A stretch of DNA of 64,000 nucleotides from Candidatus Zixiibacteriota bacterium (GCA_022614805.1 JAKEHY010000038.1:248001-312000); one strand, 5' to 3'. Counted from the stretch's first letter, positions 7,873 to 16,904 are shown. Notes: generated from the sequence alone by a model not told the origin. Translations and numbers: made by a program.

Positions 7873-9291
7873 ATGGCTGAATATTCTTGCGACACTCTGG
7901 TAATCGGCTCCGGGCCGGGCGGCTACGTGGCGGCCATCCGCGCCGCCCAACTGGGCCAGCAGGTCATCTGCACGGAGAAGGAATCCTGGGGCGGGGTATG
8001 CCTGAACTGGGGCTGCATTCCAACCAAGGCGTTGTTGTACGCCAGCACGCTCTTGCACGAAATCAAAACCGCCGCCGATTACGGCATCAAAGTTTCCGGC
8101 GTTTCATTTGACCTTGCAACCCTGCGGAGTAAAAAAGAATCCATTGTCACGCAAATGACCCGCGGGGTGGAGGCGCTTTTGAAAGGGAACAGAGCCATCA
8201 CGCTCAAAGGCACGGTTTCGTTTCTGAATGCCGGACAGGCGGAGGTTAAGAGTTCGACCGGAACGGACCTGATTCGTTTCAAAAACGCCATTGTTGCCAC
8301 CGGCACGGAACCCTCCCGGCTTCCTTTTTTGCCCGTGGACGGGAATTTGGTTTTCACTTCAAAGGAAGCCCTTGAACTCCGCCGAACTCCCAAAAAAATA
8401 GCCATTCTGGGAGCCGGAGCCATCGGCGCCGAGTTCGCCGACATCTACCGGGCTTTTGGTTCGGAGGTGCATCTTTATGAAATGATGGACGAAATCCTGC
8501 CCTCCCTGGATAAAGAAGCGGCCAAACTCCTGCATCAGCTTTTTGAAAAAAAGGGGATTAAAGTTTACACCGCCACCAAAGTTACCGATGCCGCCGTGAA
8601 AGGAAAAGAATCGGTCACTTTGAACTTCGCACCGTTGAATAATCCGACGCAGGTTTCCAGTTTGACGGTTGATGCCGTTTTGGTGGCTGTCGGTTTGAAA
8701 GGATACACGGAGGGGTTGCAGCTTCAAAAAGCCGGGCTTTCCGTTGACCAGCGGGGCTTCATCAAAGCCGACCAGCAGATGCGCACCTCCGTTGCAAATA
8801 TCTTTGCCATCGGCGACGTGGCGGGGGGAAAGCTTTTGGCCCACAAGGCCTCGCACGAAGGCATAGTCGCCGCCGAGGCCGTGGCCGGCAAAAAATCGGT
8901 AATGCACTACCGCGCGGTTCCCTACGCCGTCTTCACCGACCCGGAGGTAGCGGGGGTCGGCTTGACGGAAGAAGAGGCCGCGGCGGAAGGAATCACTCTC
9001 CGCATTGGAAAATTTCCTTTCCGCGCTCTCGGCAAGGCGATAGGTGTTTCCAAAACGGACGGCTTCGTCAAAATTTTGACCGATTCCGATTCGGGCGAAG
9101 TCGTGGGCGCTCATATCGTCGGCTCCCACGCCGGGGATTACATCGCCGAGTTGACCCTGGCCTTGGAGATGAACGCCACGGCGGAAGACATCGCCGCTAC
9201 CATTCACGTTCACCCGACAATGCCGGAAGCGGTGATGGAGGCGGCCCTGGATGCCGAACGGCGGGTGATTCACCTGGTAAAAAAGTATTGA
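7873..9291 (+). CDS. lpdA: Dihydrolipoyl dehydrogenase (E3)
   Basis: This 472-residue flavoprotein reoxidises dihydrolipoyl groups of 2-oxoacid dehydrogenase complexes with NAD+. The FAD Rossmann motif GSGPGGYVAAIRAA (residues 12-25), redox disulfide GGVCLNWGCIPTKAL, NAD-binding GAGAIGAEFADIYRAFG and C-terminal active-site HPTMPE are all intact, and the length is normal. The SD GGAAGGGA is well placed. A thiolase gene follows after 40 nt. The E1 genes of the likely partner complex lie 36 kb away at 45368-48482. No E2 or lipoate ligase gene is present in the window. Confidence 0.95.
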   Translation: MAEYSCDTLVIGSGPGGYVAAIRAAQLGQQVICTEKESWGGVCLNWGCIPTKALLYASTLLHEIKTAADYGIKVSGVSFDLATLRSKKESIVTQMTRGVEALLKGNRAITLKGTVSFLNAGQAEVKSSTGTDLIRFKNAIVATGTEPSRLPFLPVDGNLVFTSKEALELRRTPKKIAILGAGAIGAEFADIYRAFGSEVHLYEMMDEILPSLDKEAAKLLHQLFEKKGIKVYTATKVTDAAVKGKESVTLNFAPLNNPTQVSSLTVDAVLVAVGLKGYTEGLQLQKAGLSVDQRGFIKADQQMRTSVANIFAIGDVAGGKLLAHKASHEGIVAAEAVAGKKSVMHYRAVPYAVFTDPEVAGVGLTEEEAAAEGITLRIGKFPFRALGKAIGVSKTDGFVKILTDSDSGEVVGAHIVGSHAGDYIAELTLALEMNATAEDIAATIHVHPTMPEAVMEAALDAERRVIHLVKKY

Positions 9292-9331
9292 TTGCGAGGA
9301 TAATTTTGGTTAGCATAAAGGGGAGGAGTAT

Positions 9332-10525
9332 ATGGCCGACGAGATAGTGGTTCTAAACGGGGCGCGTACGCCGTTCGGGGAGTTTGGCGGCAGCTTGCGG
9401 GGTCTTTCCGCCACCGAGTTGGGCGTGGTGGCAGCATCCGAAGCCATCCAACGCTCCGGCATCAAACGGGAATGGATTGACCAGGTGGTTTTCGGCAACG
9501 TAATGCAGACCTCCGGCGACGCCATTTATTTCGCCCGCCATATTGGGCTGAAATGCGGCCTGCCGCAGTCGGTGCCGGCCTTGACCGTCAACCGGCTGTG
9601 CGGTTCCGGGCTGGAGGCGTTGGTATGTGGCACGCGGCTCATTAAAACCGGCGAGGCGGAGTTCGTTCTGGTGGGGGGCGCCGAAAGTATGAGCCAGGCA
9701 CCCCACGTCATCCGGGGCGCCCGCTGGGGTCTGGATTTAGGCAAGGGTCAAATGGAAGATTCCCTTTGGGTTGCCTTGGTCGATTCCTACAACAATCTGG
9801 GAATGGCGAATACGGCCGAAAATTTGGCCGAGCGGTACAAAATTTCGCGCGAGGCCTGCGACGAGTTTGCCTACACCTCCCAAATGCGCGCCGTTGCCGC
9901 CCGGAAGAAATGCTACCTTTCGGAAGAAATCGTTCCGGTCGAAGTAAAGGGGCGCAAGGGGGATGTTTCGCTGGTGGACAAAGATGAGCATATTCGTCCC
10001 GATACCACGCTTGAGGGATTAGCCAAACTTCGGGCGGTTTTCAAAAAAGACGGTGTGGTGACCGCCGGCAACGCTTCCGGCATTAACGACGGGGCCGGGG
10101 CTTTGATTTTAACCTCCAAGGCAAAAGCTAAGGAGCTGAACCTGCCCTATCTGGGCAAAGTCATTGCTTGGAGTGCGGTGGGGGTGGACCCGGATGTTAT
10201 GGGAATAGGTCCGGCGGATGCCATCCGCACCCTGCTCAAAAAGGCCCGTGTCAATCTCGATGAAGTCGACCTGTTTGAAATCAACGAGGCGTTTGCAGCC
10301 CAGTACCTGGCAGTCGAAAAGGAATTGGAGCTTCCGCGCGACCGCACCAACGTCAACGGCGGCGCAGTCGCTCTGGGGCATCCGTTGGCTGCCTCCGGGG
10401 CGCGGCTCTCGCTGACTCTCCTTATGGAAATGAAGCGCCGCAAATCCCATTACGGCATCGCCTCGCTCTGCATCGGGGGCGGGCAGGGAATTGCCTGCTT
10501 GTTCGAGCGGGAAAAAGAAAATTAA
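9332..10525 (+). CDS. Acetyl-CoA acetyltransferase (thiolase)
   Basis: A 397-residue thiolase. It shows the acylated Cys in NRLCGSGLEA, the NEAFA motif, the active-site His in GHPLAASGAR and the second Cys in CIGGGQG, so catalysis is expected. The family condenses two acetyl-CoA or cleaves 3-ketoacyl-CoA. The C-terminal GHPLA differs slightly from the common GHPIG. The SD GGGGAGG sits before the ATG. With lpdA upstream and an ADP-forming acyl-CoA synthetase at 13178 it fits acetyl-CoA metabolism. The sequence cannot decide between biosynthetic and degradative roles. Confidence 0.93.
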   Translation: MADEIVVLNGARTPFGEFGGSLRGLSATELGVVAASEAIQRSGIKREWIDQVVFGNVMQTSGDAIYFARHIGLKCGLPQSVPALTVNRLCGSGLEALVCGTRLIKTGEAEFVLVGGAESMSQAPHVIRGARWGLDLGKGQMEDSLWVALVDSYNNLGMANTAENLAERYKISREACDEFAYTSQMRAVAARKKCYLSEEIVPVEVKGRKGDVSLVDKDEHIRPDTTLEGLAKLRAVFKKDGVVTAGNASGINDGAGALILTSKAKAKELNLPYLGKVIAWSAVGVDPDVMGIGPADAIRTLLKKARVNLDEVDLFEINEAFAAQYLAVEKELELPRDRTNVNGGAVALGHPLAASGARLSLTLLMEMKRRKSHYGIASLCIGGGQGIACLFEREKEN

Positions 10526-10566
10526 CCGGAGCGTCTGGCTGCGGTTTTTATAGAAGGGAGGGCATT

Positions 10567-11097
10567 CTGCGCAAAGCTTTCGTCGTCCTTTTGTTTCTTC
10601 CGGTACTCCTTTTTGCCCAAGCCGGGAAGAAAGAAGTTATCTGGGCCCCCTTTAAATTTTTCGTCGGCCGCTGGGAAGGTACCGGCAGCGGCCAGCCGGG
10701 AGCCTCCAAAGTGGAGCGGGAATACCGTTTTGTTTTGGGCGGTAAATTCCTGAAAGCCGAAAACAAATCCACTTATGAGCCGCAAGAGGATAACCCCAAA
10801 GGAGAAGTGCACCAGGACTTGGGTCTTTTCAGCTTCGATTCGGCTCGGAAGAAGTTCGTTCTGCGGCAATTTCACGCGGAGGGTTTTATCAATCAGTACG
10901 TGCTGGACAGTCTTTCGACGAACGGCAGAACAATTTCGTTCACCACGGAAAGCATCGAAAACATCCCGGCTGGCTGGCGGGCCAAGGAGACCTATCGAAT
11001 TTTGAGCGACAGTGAGTTTGTGGAAACGTTTTCGTTGGCGGCGCCGGGCAAGGAATTTGAGATGTATTCCGAAAATCGATTGAAGCGGAAAAAGTAA
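10567..11097 (+). CDS. Secreted DUF1579-like protein, likely non-AUG start
   Basis: This approximately 176-residue protein starts with a signal peptide (LRKAFVVLLFLPVLLFAQA). A domain follows with FKFFVGRWEGTGSG and FVLGGKFLKAENKS, which resembles DUF1579/heme-binding-like lipocalin-type barrels. No ATG, GTG or TTG start includes the whole signal peptide. TTG at 10591 would cut off its basic part. GGAGG stands 5 nt before CTG at 10567 (and 2 nt before ATT at 10564), so a rare start is the best reading. Function unknown; a ligand-binding periplasmic barrel is an inference. Confidence 0.65.
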   Translation: MRKAFVVLLFLPVLLFAQAGKKEVIWAPFKFFVGRWEGTGSGQPGASKVEREYRFVLGGKFLKAENKSTYEPQEDNPKGEVHQDLGLFSFDSARKKFVLRQFHAEGFINQYVLDSLSTNGRTISFTTESIENIPAGWRAKETYRILSDSEFVETFSLAAPGKEFEMYSENRLKRKK

Positions 11098-11117
11098 CCG
11101 CAAAGAGAGGAGCCGGT

Positions 11118-11534
11118 ATGAACTGGAAACTCGTTTTCGGACTGACAGTATTCGGCATTTTGATGGGGGTTCTTTCGCTTTTTGGATATACGCAGGGAAT
11201 GGAGTGGCTGCTCTGGTTGGTTATAGCGGTTATTTGTTCCGTGATAATAGCCAAAGCTCTCTCCGGAAAGTTCTTCTTAACCGGCCTGGTGATTGGACTT
11301 CTGGATGGTGTTTTTAACTCCATTGTCCAGTCTGCTTTCTTTTCCACCTATTTGACCAATAATCCAAAATTTGCCGAAGGTTTCGGCCCGATTCCGGGTG
11401 GATTGGACCCCCGAATGTTTGTTTTAATCGCCGGGCCGTTCATTGGTTTGCTCTACGGGCTGGCGCTGGGTTTGTTGGCTTGGTTGGCGGGGAGAGTGTT
11501 CAAGAAATCGACAGTACAAGCGCCTGCTGCATAA
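11118..11534 (+). CDS. Small four-helix membrane protein, function unknown
   Basis: 138 residues with about four hydrophobic segments (near 5-22, 28-46, 50-72 and 100-125) and an Ala-rich basic tail. The SD GAGAGGAG lies before ATG at 11118, 20 nt after the DUF1579-like gene, so the two are probably one operon. I do not recognise a family motif. It ends just before the AT-rich nuclease-like gene and shows normal base composition. Confidence 0.65.
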   Translation: MNWKLVFGLTVFGILMGVLSLFGYTQGMEWLLWLVIAVICSVIIAKALSGKFFLTGLVIGLLDGVFNSIVQSAFFSTYLTNNPKFAEGFGPIPGGLDPRMFVLIAGPFIGLLYGLALGLLAWLAGRVFKKSTVQAPAA

Positions 11535-11550
11535 GCTGCAGATTAACTCA

Positions 11551-12297
11551 ATGCGAACCAGATTGGATAATGCCCTGTTGTATTATGCTCCTAAAGATGA
11601 GCAGGGAGTGGTTTATCTTTTTTCACACTTTGCTAGGAATCGTTTTGGCCTCCGAGTAGAAACTGTTCAATCTAATTACCCTGACTGCATTGCCTTTCTT
11701 AATGGAAAGCGCATTCGTATTGAGTTTGAATATTATTCCGGTAACTTTGAGCGACACAAGCACAATCCCAAAGGTTGTGATTGGATAGTTTGCTGGACTC
11801 ACGATTGGCCGGAGGCCCCTTCTCACCTTAGAATTATTGAGCTTAGGAAAGAATTTGGTTTAGGTTTCAATGTCTGGGTACAACCGGTGAGCGATGAAAA
11901 TCGCAGGAAGCAAATATCAAAAACACATAAAGGGTGGTGGAGTGTTCCGCGCTCCGCTTCGGTGGGAGACCTTGTTCTCTACTATCGAAGTCATCCGAAT
12001 AAATTCATTCAGGATATTTTCTGTGTGTCCGTACCGGTAGAACGAACACAGGCCGGTTGGAAACGCGGCAGGGATTGGATGGCCGAAATTAGGAGAGTAG
12101 CGATATTGAAAAGACCCCTGTACCTTAATGAACTAAAAGAAAATATGGTGTTGAAAAATTCCGGTTTTATTCGTAGCAGAATGAGAACTCGTTGCAAGAT
12201 TTCCGACGACTGGCCGGAACTGTATCGGATGATTTTAAGCCGAAATCCCGGTTTGAAGGTAGTCTTAAGAGATTACGGCCCGGAACGGTTGGCTTAA
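11551..12297 (+). CDS. Putative PD-(D/E)XK nuclease fused to an EVE-like domain
   Basis: A 248-residue protein. Residues 44-60 (PD, then a 12-residue gap, then IEFEY) look like a PD-(D/E)XK core with an E-x-E variant; E-x-E is known from BamHI. F66..H70..CDWIVCW (76-82) continues the conserved-looking patch. From residue 129, WWSVPRSASVGDLVLYY matches the start of an EVE/PUA-like domain, which in other proteins reads modified bases. The pairing suggests a modification-dependent (type IV-like) restriction enzyme; this is inference. The gene is clearly AT-richer than its neighbours and sits between unrelated genes, a sign of transfer. The start ATG 11551 lacks a strong SD. No methyltransferase is nearby. 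Confidence 0.6.
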   Translation: MRTRLDNALLYYAPKDEQGVVYLFSHFARNRFGLRVETVQSNYPDCIAFLNGKRIRIEFEYYSGNFERHKHNPKGCDWIVCWTHDWPEAPSHLRIIELRKEFGLGFNVWVQPVSDENRRKQISKTHKGWWSVPRSASVGDLVLYYRSHPNKFIQDIFCVSVPVERTQAGWKRGRDWMAEIRRVAILKRPLYLNELKENMVLKNSGFIRSRMRTRCKISDDWPELYRMILSRNPGLKVVLRDYGPERLA

Positions 12298-12323
12298 TCG
12301 AAGTTCACCTTAAATTACCCTCT

Positions 12324-13181
12324 GTGAACTCGGATGCCTTCACCACCCAGCCCCTTGAACTGAAAAAAGCGTCTTTCGTTTTATCCATAGACGTTGAAAG
12401 CTGGGAGGAGGCGAATATCGACTGTCAAATTCCGACCAAGCCCTCGCTTGTCCGGCAGGTCGATAAAGTTTTGGAGCTTTTGAGCAGGCGTAATGCCAAG
12501 GCCACTTTTTTTATCTTGGGCAAAGTGGCAGAAACTTTTCCCGATGTTGTGAAGAGCATCGCTTCCGCCGGGCACGAAGTCGGATGTCATTCCTATTTTC
12601 ACAAACCAATTTACCGGCAAACCCCGCAGGAATTCAAAGCTGACCTTCTTCGAGCCAAACAAGCGCTGGAGTCCATTTCCGGGCAAAAAATTGTTGGATT
12701 TCGCGCGCCATATTTTTCCATAACCCGGCTGTCTCACTGGGCCTTGCCCATCCTAATTGAGACCGGTTTTACTTACGATTCCTCTCTCGTTCCCGTGCGC
12801 GCGCCAAATTACGGTTATGCGGATGGAAAGGAAGGATTTTATCGTCTAAACTTTTCCGATGGCTCTTCGCTTATCGAAGCGCCGCCGGCAACCGTTCGGG
12901 TTTTCGGCTTTAAAGTGCCACTCGGTGGGGGATATTTCAAAACGTTTTCCAAAACGCCTTTTATAGACAGGTTGACGGAACGTCAAAGGCGAAACAATCC
13001 GGCAGTTTTCTACTTTCATCCCCACGAGTTGGAGGAACTGCCCCCTCGAAGCGAATTGAAAAGCGTCCCTTTTTGGATATATTGGAAGGAGAATATGGGA
13101 CGGAGGAGGATGCCGGAAAAATTGGAGTTTTTGCTTTCCTCTTTCCGTTTTACCTCCTTCAAGCAGGCGTTGGGGTTGTGA
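12324..13181 (+). CDS. Polysaccharide deacetylase (NodB family, DUF3473-like tail)
   Basis: About 285 residues. NodB motifs are intact: SIDVESW (catalytic/metal Asp), CHSYFH (metal His pair), RAPYFS and FYFHPHEL. The tail from PFIDRLTERQRR on resembles the DUF3473 extension of exopolysaccharide-locus deacetylases. The GTG at 12324 is a guess: there is no clear SD, and the frame stays open into the preceding gene. Its TGA overlaps the GTG of the following CoA ligase (GTGA), so the two are translationally coupled. No sortase or glycosyltransferase cluster accompanies it. The substrate is probably an N-acetylated surface glycan. Confidence 0.8.
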   Translation: MNSDAFTTQPLELKKASFVLSIDVESWEEANIDCQIPTKPSLVRQVDKVLELLSRRNAKATFFILGKVAETFPDVVKSIASAGHEVGCHSYFHKPIYRQTPQEFKADLLRAKQALESISGQKIVGFRAPYFSITRLSHWALPILIETGFTYDSSLVPVRAPNYGYADGKEGFYRLNFSDGSSLIEAPPATVRVFGFKVPLGGGYFKTFSKTPFIDRLTERQRRNNPAVFYFHPHELEELPPRSELKSVPFWIYWKENMGRRRMPEKLEFLLSSFRFTSFKQALGL

Positions 13182-15292
13182 GCGAAGCTCGAAATCCGCT
13201 GGATTACATCTTCCGCCCCCGTTCGGTGGCGGTGGTGGGGGCTTCGCCCAAAAAGGGAACCATCGGCCGGGAGCTTTTGCACAATATTATTGAAGGGGGA
13301 TTCAACGGCAGCGTTTTTCCGGTCAACCCGAACTATCCGGTCATCCATTCGATCAAATGCTATTCCAAAGTCGGCGAAATCCCGGACGCCGTTGATTTGG
13401 CCATCATCATTGTGCCGCGCGACTTTGTTATGGGAGTGGTGGATGACTGCGGCAAAAAAGGGGTGCGCGGGCTGGTGGTCATCACCGCCGGATTCAAGGA
13501 AGCCGGCCCGAAGGGGGTTGAACTGGAAAAGCAGTTGAAGGAAAAAGTGGTCGGTTATGGAATGCGGATGATTGGCCCCAACTGCTTCGGGGTGGTCAAC
13601 ACTAATCCCGATATCCGACTTTACGCCACTTTTGGCAAGACCCAGCCCCTAGCCGGTAAAATCGGCTTCATTTCCCAATCCGGGGCAATGGGGGAATCGA
13701 TGCTTTACCATGCGCAACAAATCGGACTGGGAATTTCGCAGTTCGCCTCCATTGGCAACAAGGCGGACGTTTCCGGCAACGACCTCTTAGAATACTGGCG
13801 GGAGGATTCTCAAACAGAGGTCATTTTGATGTATCTGGAAAACTTCGGCAACCCGCTCAAGTTCACCAAAATCGCCCGCGAGCTTTCGCGAAAAAAACCG
13901 ATGATTGTGGTCAAGTCCGGCCGCACCCTAGCCGGCTCTCGGGCCGCCGTTTCCCATACCGGCTCTCTGGCCGGGCTGGATATCGGCGTGGATGCCCTGC
14001 TCGAACAAGCTGGGGTTTTGCGGGTTTCATCGGTGGAGGAAATGTTCGATTTGGCCACTGCATTTTCTCTCCAAACGGTTCCCGCCGGCTCAAAGGTAGC
14101 CATCGTCACCAACGCAGGGGGGCCGGGGATAATCACCACCGATGCGGTCGTGCAAATGGGGCTTTCACTGGCAAAGTTTTCTGATGCAACCAAGGAGGCC
14201 ATACGTACCGCCGTGCCGGAAGCGGCCAACCTGGAAAATCCGGTGGATTTAATCGCCACCGCCGATGCCAAAGCTTACGGCGCGGCGCTGGCCGCCGTGA
14301 TGGCCGATCCGGCCGTCGATTCGGTCATCGTTTTGTTTGTGCCGCCCATCAACATCGACCAGATGGCGGTGGCCCAATCGATTCTGGAGGTTCATTCTCG
14401 CTTCAAGAAACCGATTTATACTTCGCTTATGGGGGTTTCTGAAAACTCCCCGCCGGTGTCCTTGCTGCGGGATAATTCCATTCCGGCCTATGCCTTTCCG
14501 GAATCGATAGTCAAGTCATTAGCCGGTTTGGAACGATACCGGGTTTGGTCGGCACGCCCGGAATCGGTATTCCCCAAGTTTAAGGTCAATCGGAAGGCCG
14601 CTGGAGAGCTTCTCGAAAAAGCCAAAACTTGCGGCGGGAAGATTCTGGGCCTTGAGGCGCTCGAGCTTTTGGGCGCCTATGGCATCCCCGTGGTGCCGTC
14701 CAAAATGGCCGGGAACCCGGACGAGCTTTTGGAGGCGGCGGTGAAAATCGGGTTTCCTCTTGTTTTAAAAATCAACGACCCGAAGTTAGTGCACAAAACC
14801 GAAATCGGGGGGGTGATTGCCGATTTGCGCACAAAAGAAGAGGTTCTGGATGCCTACTCGAAATTGCAAAAAAGCTACGAAAAGGCCTTGCCCGGCGGCA
14901 AATTCACCGGTGTTTTGGTCCAGAGAATGATTAAAGGGGGGGTGGAAACGGTTTTTGGGATTACGCTGGACCGTTCCTACGGGCCTTTGATGATGTTTGG
15001 GTTGGGCGGGGTGTTCGTCGAAGTCATTAAAGACGTAAGTTTCCGGTTGCATCCGCTTTCCAAAACAGATGCCGGGGAGATGGTGCGCTCGGTCAAGGCT
15101 TTTCCGCTTCTTTCCGGCTTTCGCGGCTCCAAGCCGGTGCAGATTGACAAGCTGGAAGAGGTGCTTTTGCGACTTTCGCAACTGGTCGGAGATTTTCCGG
15201 AGATTTTAGAACTGGATATCAACCCTTTCTTTGCCACCCCCGAGGCCGAGAACTGCGCGGCTGTGGACTGCCGTATAGTCGTTAGCGTATAA
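13178..15292 (+). CDS. ADP-forming acyl-CoA synthetase (fused alpha-beta)
   Basis: 704 residues from GTG at 13178. Order: CoA-binding domain (LDYIFRPRSVAVVGAS, about 8-130), succinyl-CoA-ligase-like domain with the phosphorylated His in SHTGSLAG (about 260), a second ligase domain, and an ATP-grasp domain (about 480-704; FPLVLKINDPKLVHKTEIGG). The family converts acetyl- or acyl-CoA plus ADP and Pi into acid plus ATP, conserving energy during fermentation or amino-acid breakdown. It is coupled to the upstream deacetylase gene by a GTGA overlap despite no obvious functional link. The substrate range is not readable. Confidence 0.9.
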   Translation: MSEARNPLDYIFRPRSVAVVGASPKKGTIGRELLHNIIEGGFNGSVFPVNPNYPVIHSIKCYSKVGEIPDAVDLAIIIVPRDFVMGVVDDCGKKGVRGLVVITAGFKEAGPKGVELEKQLKEKVVGYGMRMIGPNCFGVVNTNPDIRLYATFGKTQPLAGKIGFISQSGAMGESMLYHAQQIGLGISQFASIGNKADVSGNDLLEYWREDSQTEVILMYLENFGNPLKFTKIARELSRKKPMIVVKSGRTLAGSRAAVSHTGSLAGLDIGVDALLEQAGVLRVSSVEEMFDLATAFSLQTVPAGSKVAIVTNAGGPGIITTDAVVQMGLSLAKFSDATKEAIRTAVPEAANLENPVDLIATADAKAYGAALAAVMADPAVDSVIVLFVPPINIDQMAVAQSILEVHSRFKKPIYTSLMGVSENSPPVSLLRDNSIPAYAFPESIVKSLAGLERYRVWSARPESVFPKFKVNRKAAGELLEKAKTCGGKILGLEALELLGAYGIPVVPSKMAGNPDELLEAAVKIGFPLVLKINDPKLVHKTEIGGVIADLRTKEEVLDAYSKLQKSYEKALPGGKFTGVLVQRMIKGGVETVFGITLDRSYGPLMMFGLGGVFVEVIKDVSFRLHPLSKTDAGEMVRSVKAFPLLSGFRGSKPVQIDKLEEVLLRLSQLVGDFPEILELDINPFFATPEAENCAAVDCRIVVSV

Positions 15293-15301
15293 TGCGGGGG
15301 T

Positions 15302-15349
15302 GTGTCGGGAGTTATTTCCGACACTTGCGTCAGGTGTAACTTCTGACGC
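15302..15349. repeat. Twin hairpin repeat between convergent genes
   Basis: Two hairpins 2 nt apart share one design, a 7-bp stem and a 9-nt loop: GTGTCGG/CCGACAC with loop GAGTTATTT (15302-15324) and GCGTCAG/CTGACGC with loop GTGTAACTT (15327-15349). The central 17 nt of the two match at 12 positions, so they look like copies of one element. They have no U-tract, so they are not classical terminators. Confidence 0.6.
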
Positions 15350-15359
15350 CTTATAGGAA

Positions 15360-16904
15360 TTATTCCCAGTCAGGCTTGGGGGGTGAGGGGGAAGGGGTTG
15401 GAGTCTCTCCGGGATTGGCCGCTGTGTGCGACCTGGCATCCAGAAGAATGTCCGACTCTTCTTCGGCAGTCGGCTCGGAGCCGTTGCCCCCGGTCCGTTT
15501 GCGGAAGCGGGCGGCGCGGATACCCATCTCCTCGCGGTATTTGGTCACCGTCCGCCGGGCCAAAGGAATCCCTTCCGCCTTCAGCTTGGCGAAAATTTCC
15601 TGGTCGGAAAGGGGATGGGTCGGATTCTCCGTCTTGATAATTTCGGCCAGCCGTTGCTTCACTTTCTTTTTGGACAAATCCTCGCCGGAGTCGGTCGGCA
15701 GCCCGGCGTTGAAGAAGTAGCGAATCTCGTAAACCCCCTGCGGGGTCTGCACGTACTTGTCGTTGGCGACGCGGGAGATGGTGGCCACGTGCAGCCCCAG
15801 CTTTTGGGCCACTTGCTCCATCGTCAAGGGCTTCAAAAATTCCGCCCCGTTTTCGAAAAACTCCTTCTGCTCCTCCACGATGGCCTGCATCACCCGCACC
15901 ATGGTCGAACGGCGCTGGTTGATGGCGTTCAAGAGCCAGCGGGCCTGCATGAATTTTTCCTTGATGAAATTTTTCTCCTCCGTGGAGCTGGAGGAGCCTT
16001 TTTTAAGCAGGTCCTTATAGGCCGAAGAGACTCTAAGCCGGGGGATGTACTTGTCGTTGTGGAAAATTACCAACTCCTCCCCCACCCGCTCGACAATCAA
16101 ATCCGGCACCACGGGCTGGGCCGCCCGGGAAAAGCGCCCCATCGCCGGGCGGGGGGATAGCGAGCGGATGATGGCCATCTCCTCCTCGATTTTCTCCGGG
16201 GTGGCGCCCAACAGTTTGGCCAGCTGGAAGGAGCTTTTTTTGTCAAGGTCCTGCAGGTACTTCTCCACAATCTCGTAGGCTAGGGAGTCTTCTTCTCCTC
16301 TTTGGCGCAACTGAATCAGGAGGCACTCTTTCAAATCGCGTGCTGCCGCGCCGGGGGGGTCGAAATTCTGGATGTGGGCCAGCACCTTGCCGACCAGCTC
16401 CTTATCGACCTGCAGGGCATCGGCGATTTCCTCCAGCGACATCGTCAAAAAGCCGTTTTCGTCGATGTTGCCGATGATAAACTGCCCCACCTGATGCTCG
16501 GCGGGGGAGAGCTTGGAAAGATTAAGCTGTTCCAGAAGGTGTTCGAAAAGGGTTTTTTCGGTGGTTTGGGAGCGTTCCAAGGTTTCTTCCGAGTTTTCCT
16601 TTTCGTGGCGGGCCAAAAAGAGTTCGTCGTTGTCCTGTAGATAGGCATCCCAGTCAATCTTGTCATTTTCGGCCGGAAGCTCTGGTTCCTTTTCTTCGGC
16701 CGGTGCCTCCAGGTCCATTTCGGGCTCGGGAGTGGCTTCTAAGTCCTCTTCCAGCATAGGGTTAGTTTGGAGCTCATGGCGCAGCATTTGCTCTAATTTC
16801 AAAATCGGGACCGTGAGCATGTTCAAGGACTGAATCAATTGGGGGGCAATGGTTTGCCTTAGCCCTACTTTCAGTCCGAGTGTTGGTCTTCCGAAGTCTG
16901 CCAT
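15360..16904 (-). CDS. rpoN: RNA polymerase sigma-54 factor
   Basis: 514 residues. Region I is Gln/Leu-rich (LRQTIAPQLIQSLNML), followed by an acidic linker, the core-binding domain, an HTH and the C-terminal RpoN box ARRTVTKYRE. The full set shows a functional factor for -24/-12 promoters. The likely partner is the AAA+ activator at 4928-7753. The ATG has SD GGGGGAAAG. It is the last gene of the minus-strand kdsD-lptC-lptB-rpoN cluster, the usual neighbourhood of rpoN after lptB, although hpf, which often follows, is replaced by the convergent CoA ligase. Confidence 0.97.
   Translation of the reverse strand: MADFGRPTLGLKVGLRQTIAPQLIQSLNMLTVPILKLEQMLRHELQTNPMLEEDLEATPEPEMDLEAPAEEKEPELPAENDKIDWDAYLQDNDELFLARHEKENSEETLERSQTTEKTLFEHLLEQLNLSKLSPAEHQVGQFIIGNIDENGFLTMSLEEIADALQVDKELVGKVLAHIQNFDPPGAAARDLKECLLIQLRQRGEEDSLAYEIVEKYLQDLDKKSSFQLAKLLGATPEKIEEEMAIIRSLSPRPAMGRFSRAAQPVVPDLIVERVGEELVIFHNDKYIPRLRVSSAYKDLLKKGSSSSTEEKNFIKEKFMQARWLLNAINQRRSTMVRVMQAIVEEQKEFFENGAEFLKPLTMEQVAQKLGLHVATISRVANDKYVQTPQGVYEIRYFFNAGLPTDSGEDLSKKKVKQRLAEIIKTENPTHPLSDQEIFAKLKAEGIPLARRTVTKYREEMGIRAARFRKRTGGNGSEPTAEEESDILLDARSHTAANPGETPTPSPSPPKPDWE

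Noticed and set aside
8359-9273. 304-codon minus-strand frame inside lpdA
   Set aside because: It is fully antisense to a gene with all E3 motifs and gives an unstructured His/Gly/Arg-rich translation.
12192-12323. Upstream extension of the polysaccharide deacetylase into the preceding gene
   Set aside because: The ATG at 12192 would overlap the EVE-domain gene by 106 nt. The added residues have no signal peptide or NodB similarity.
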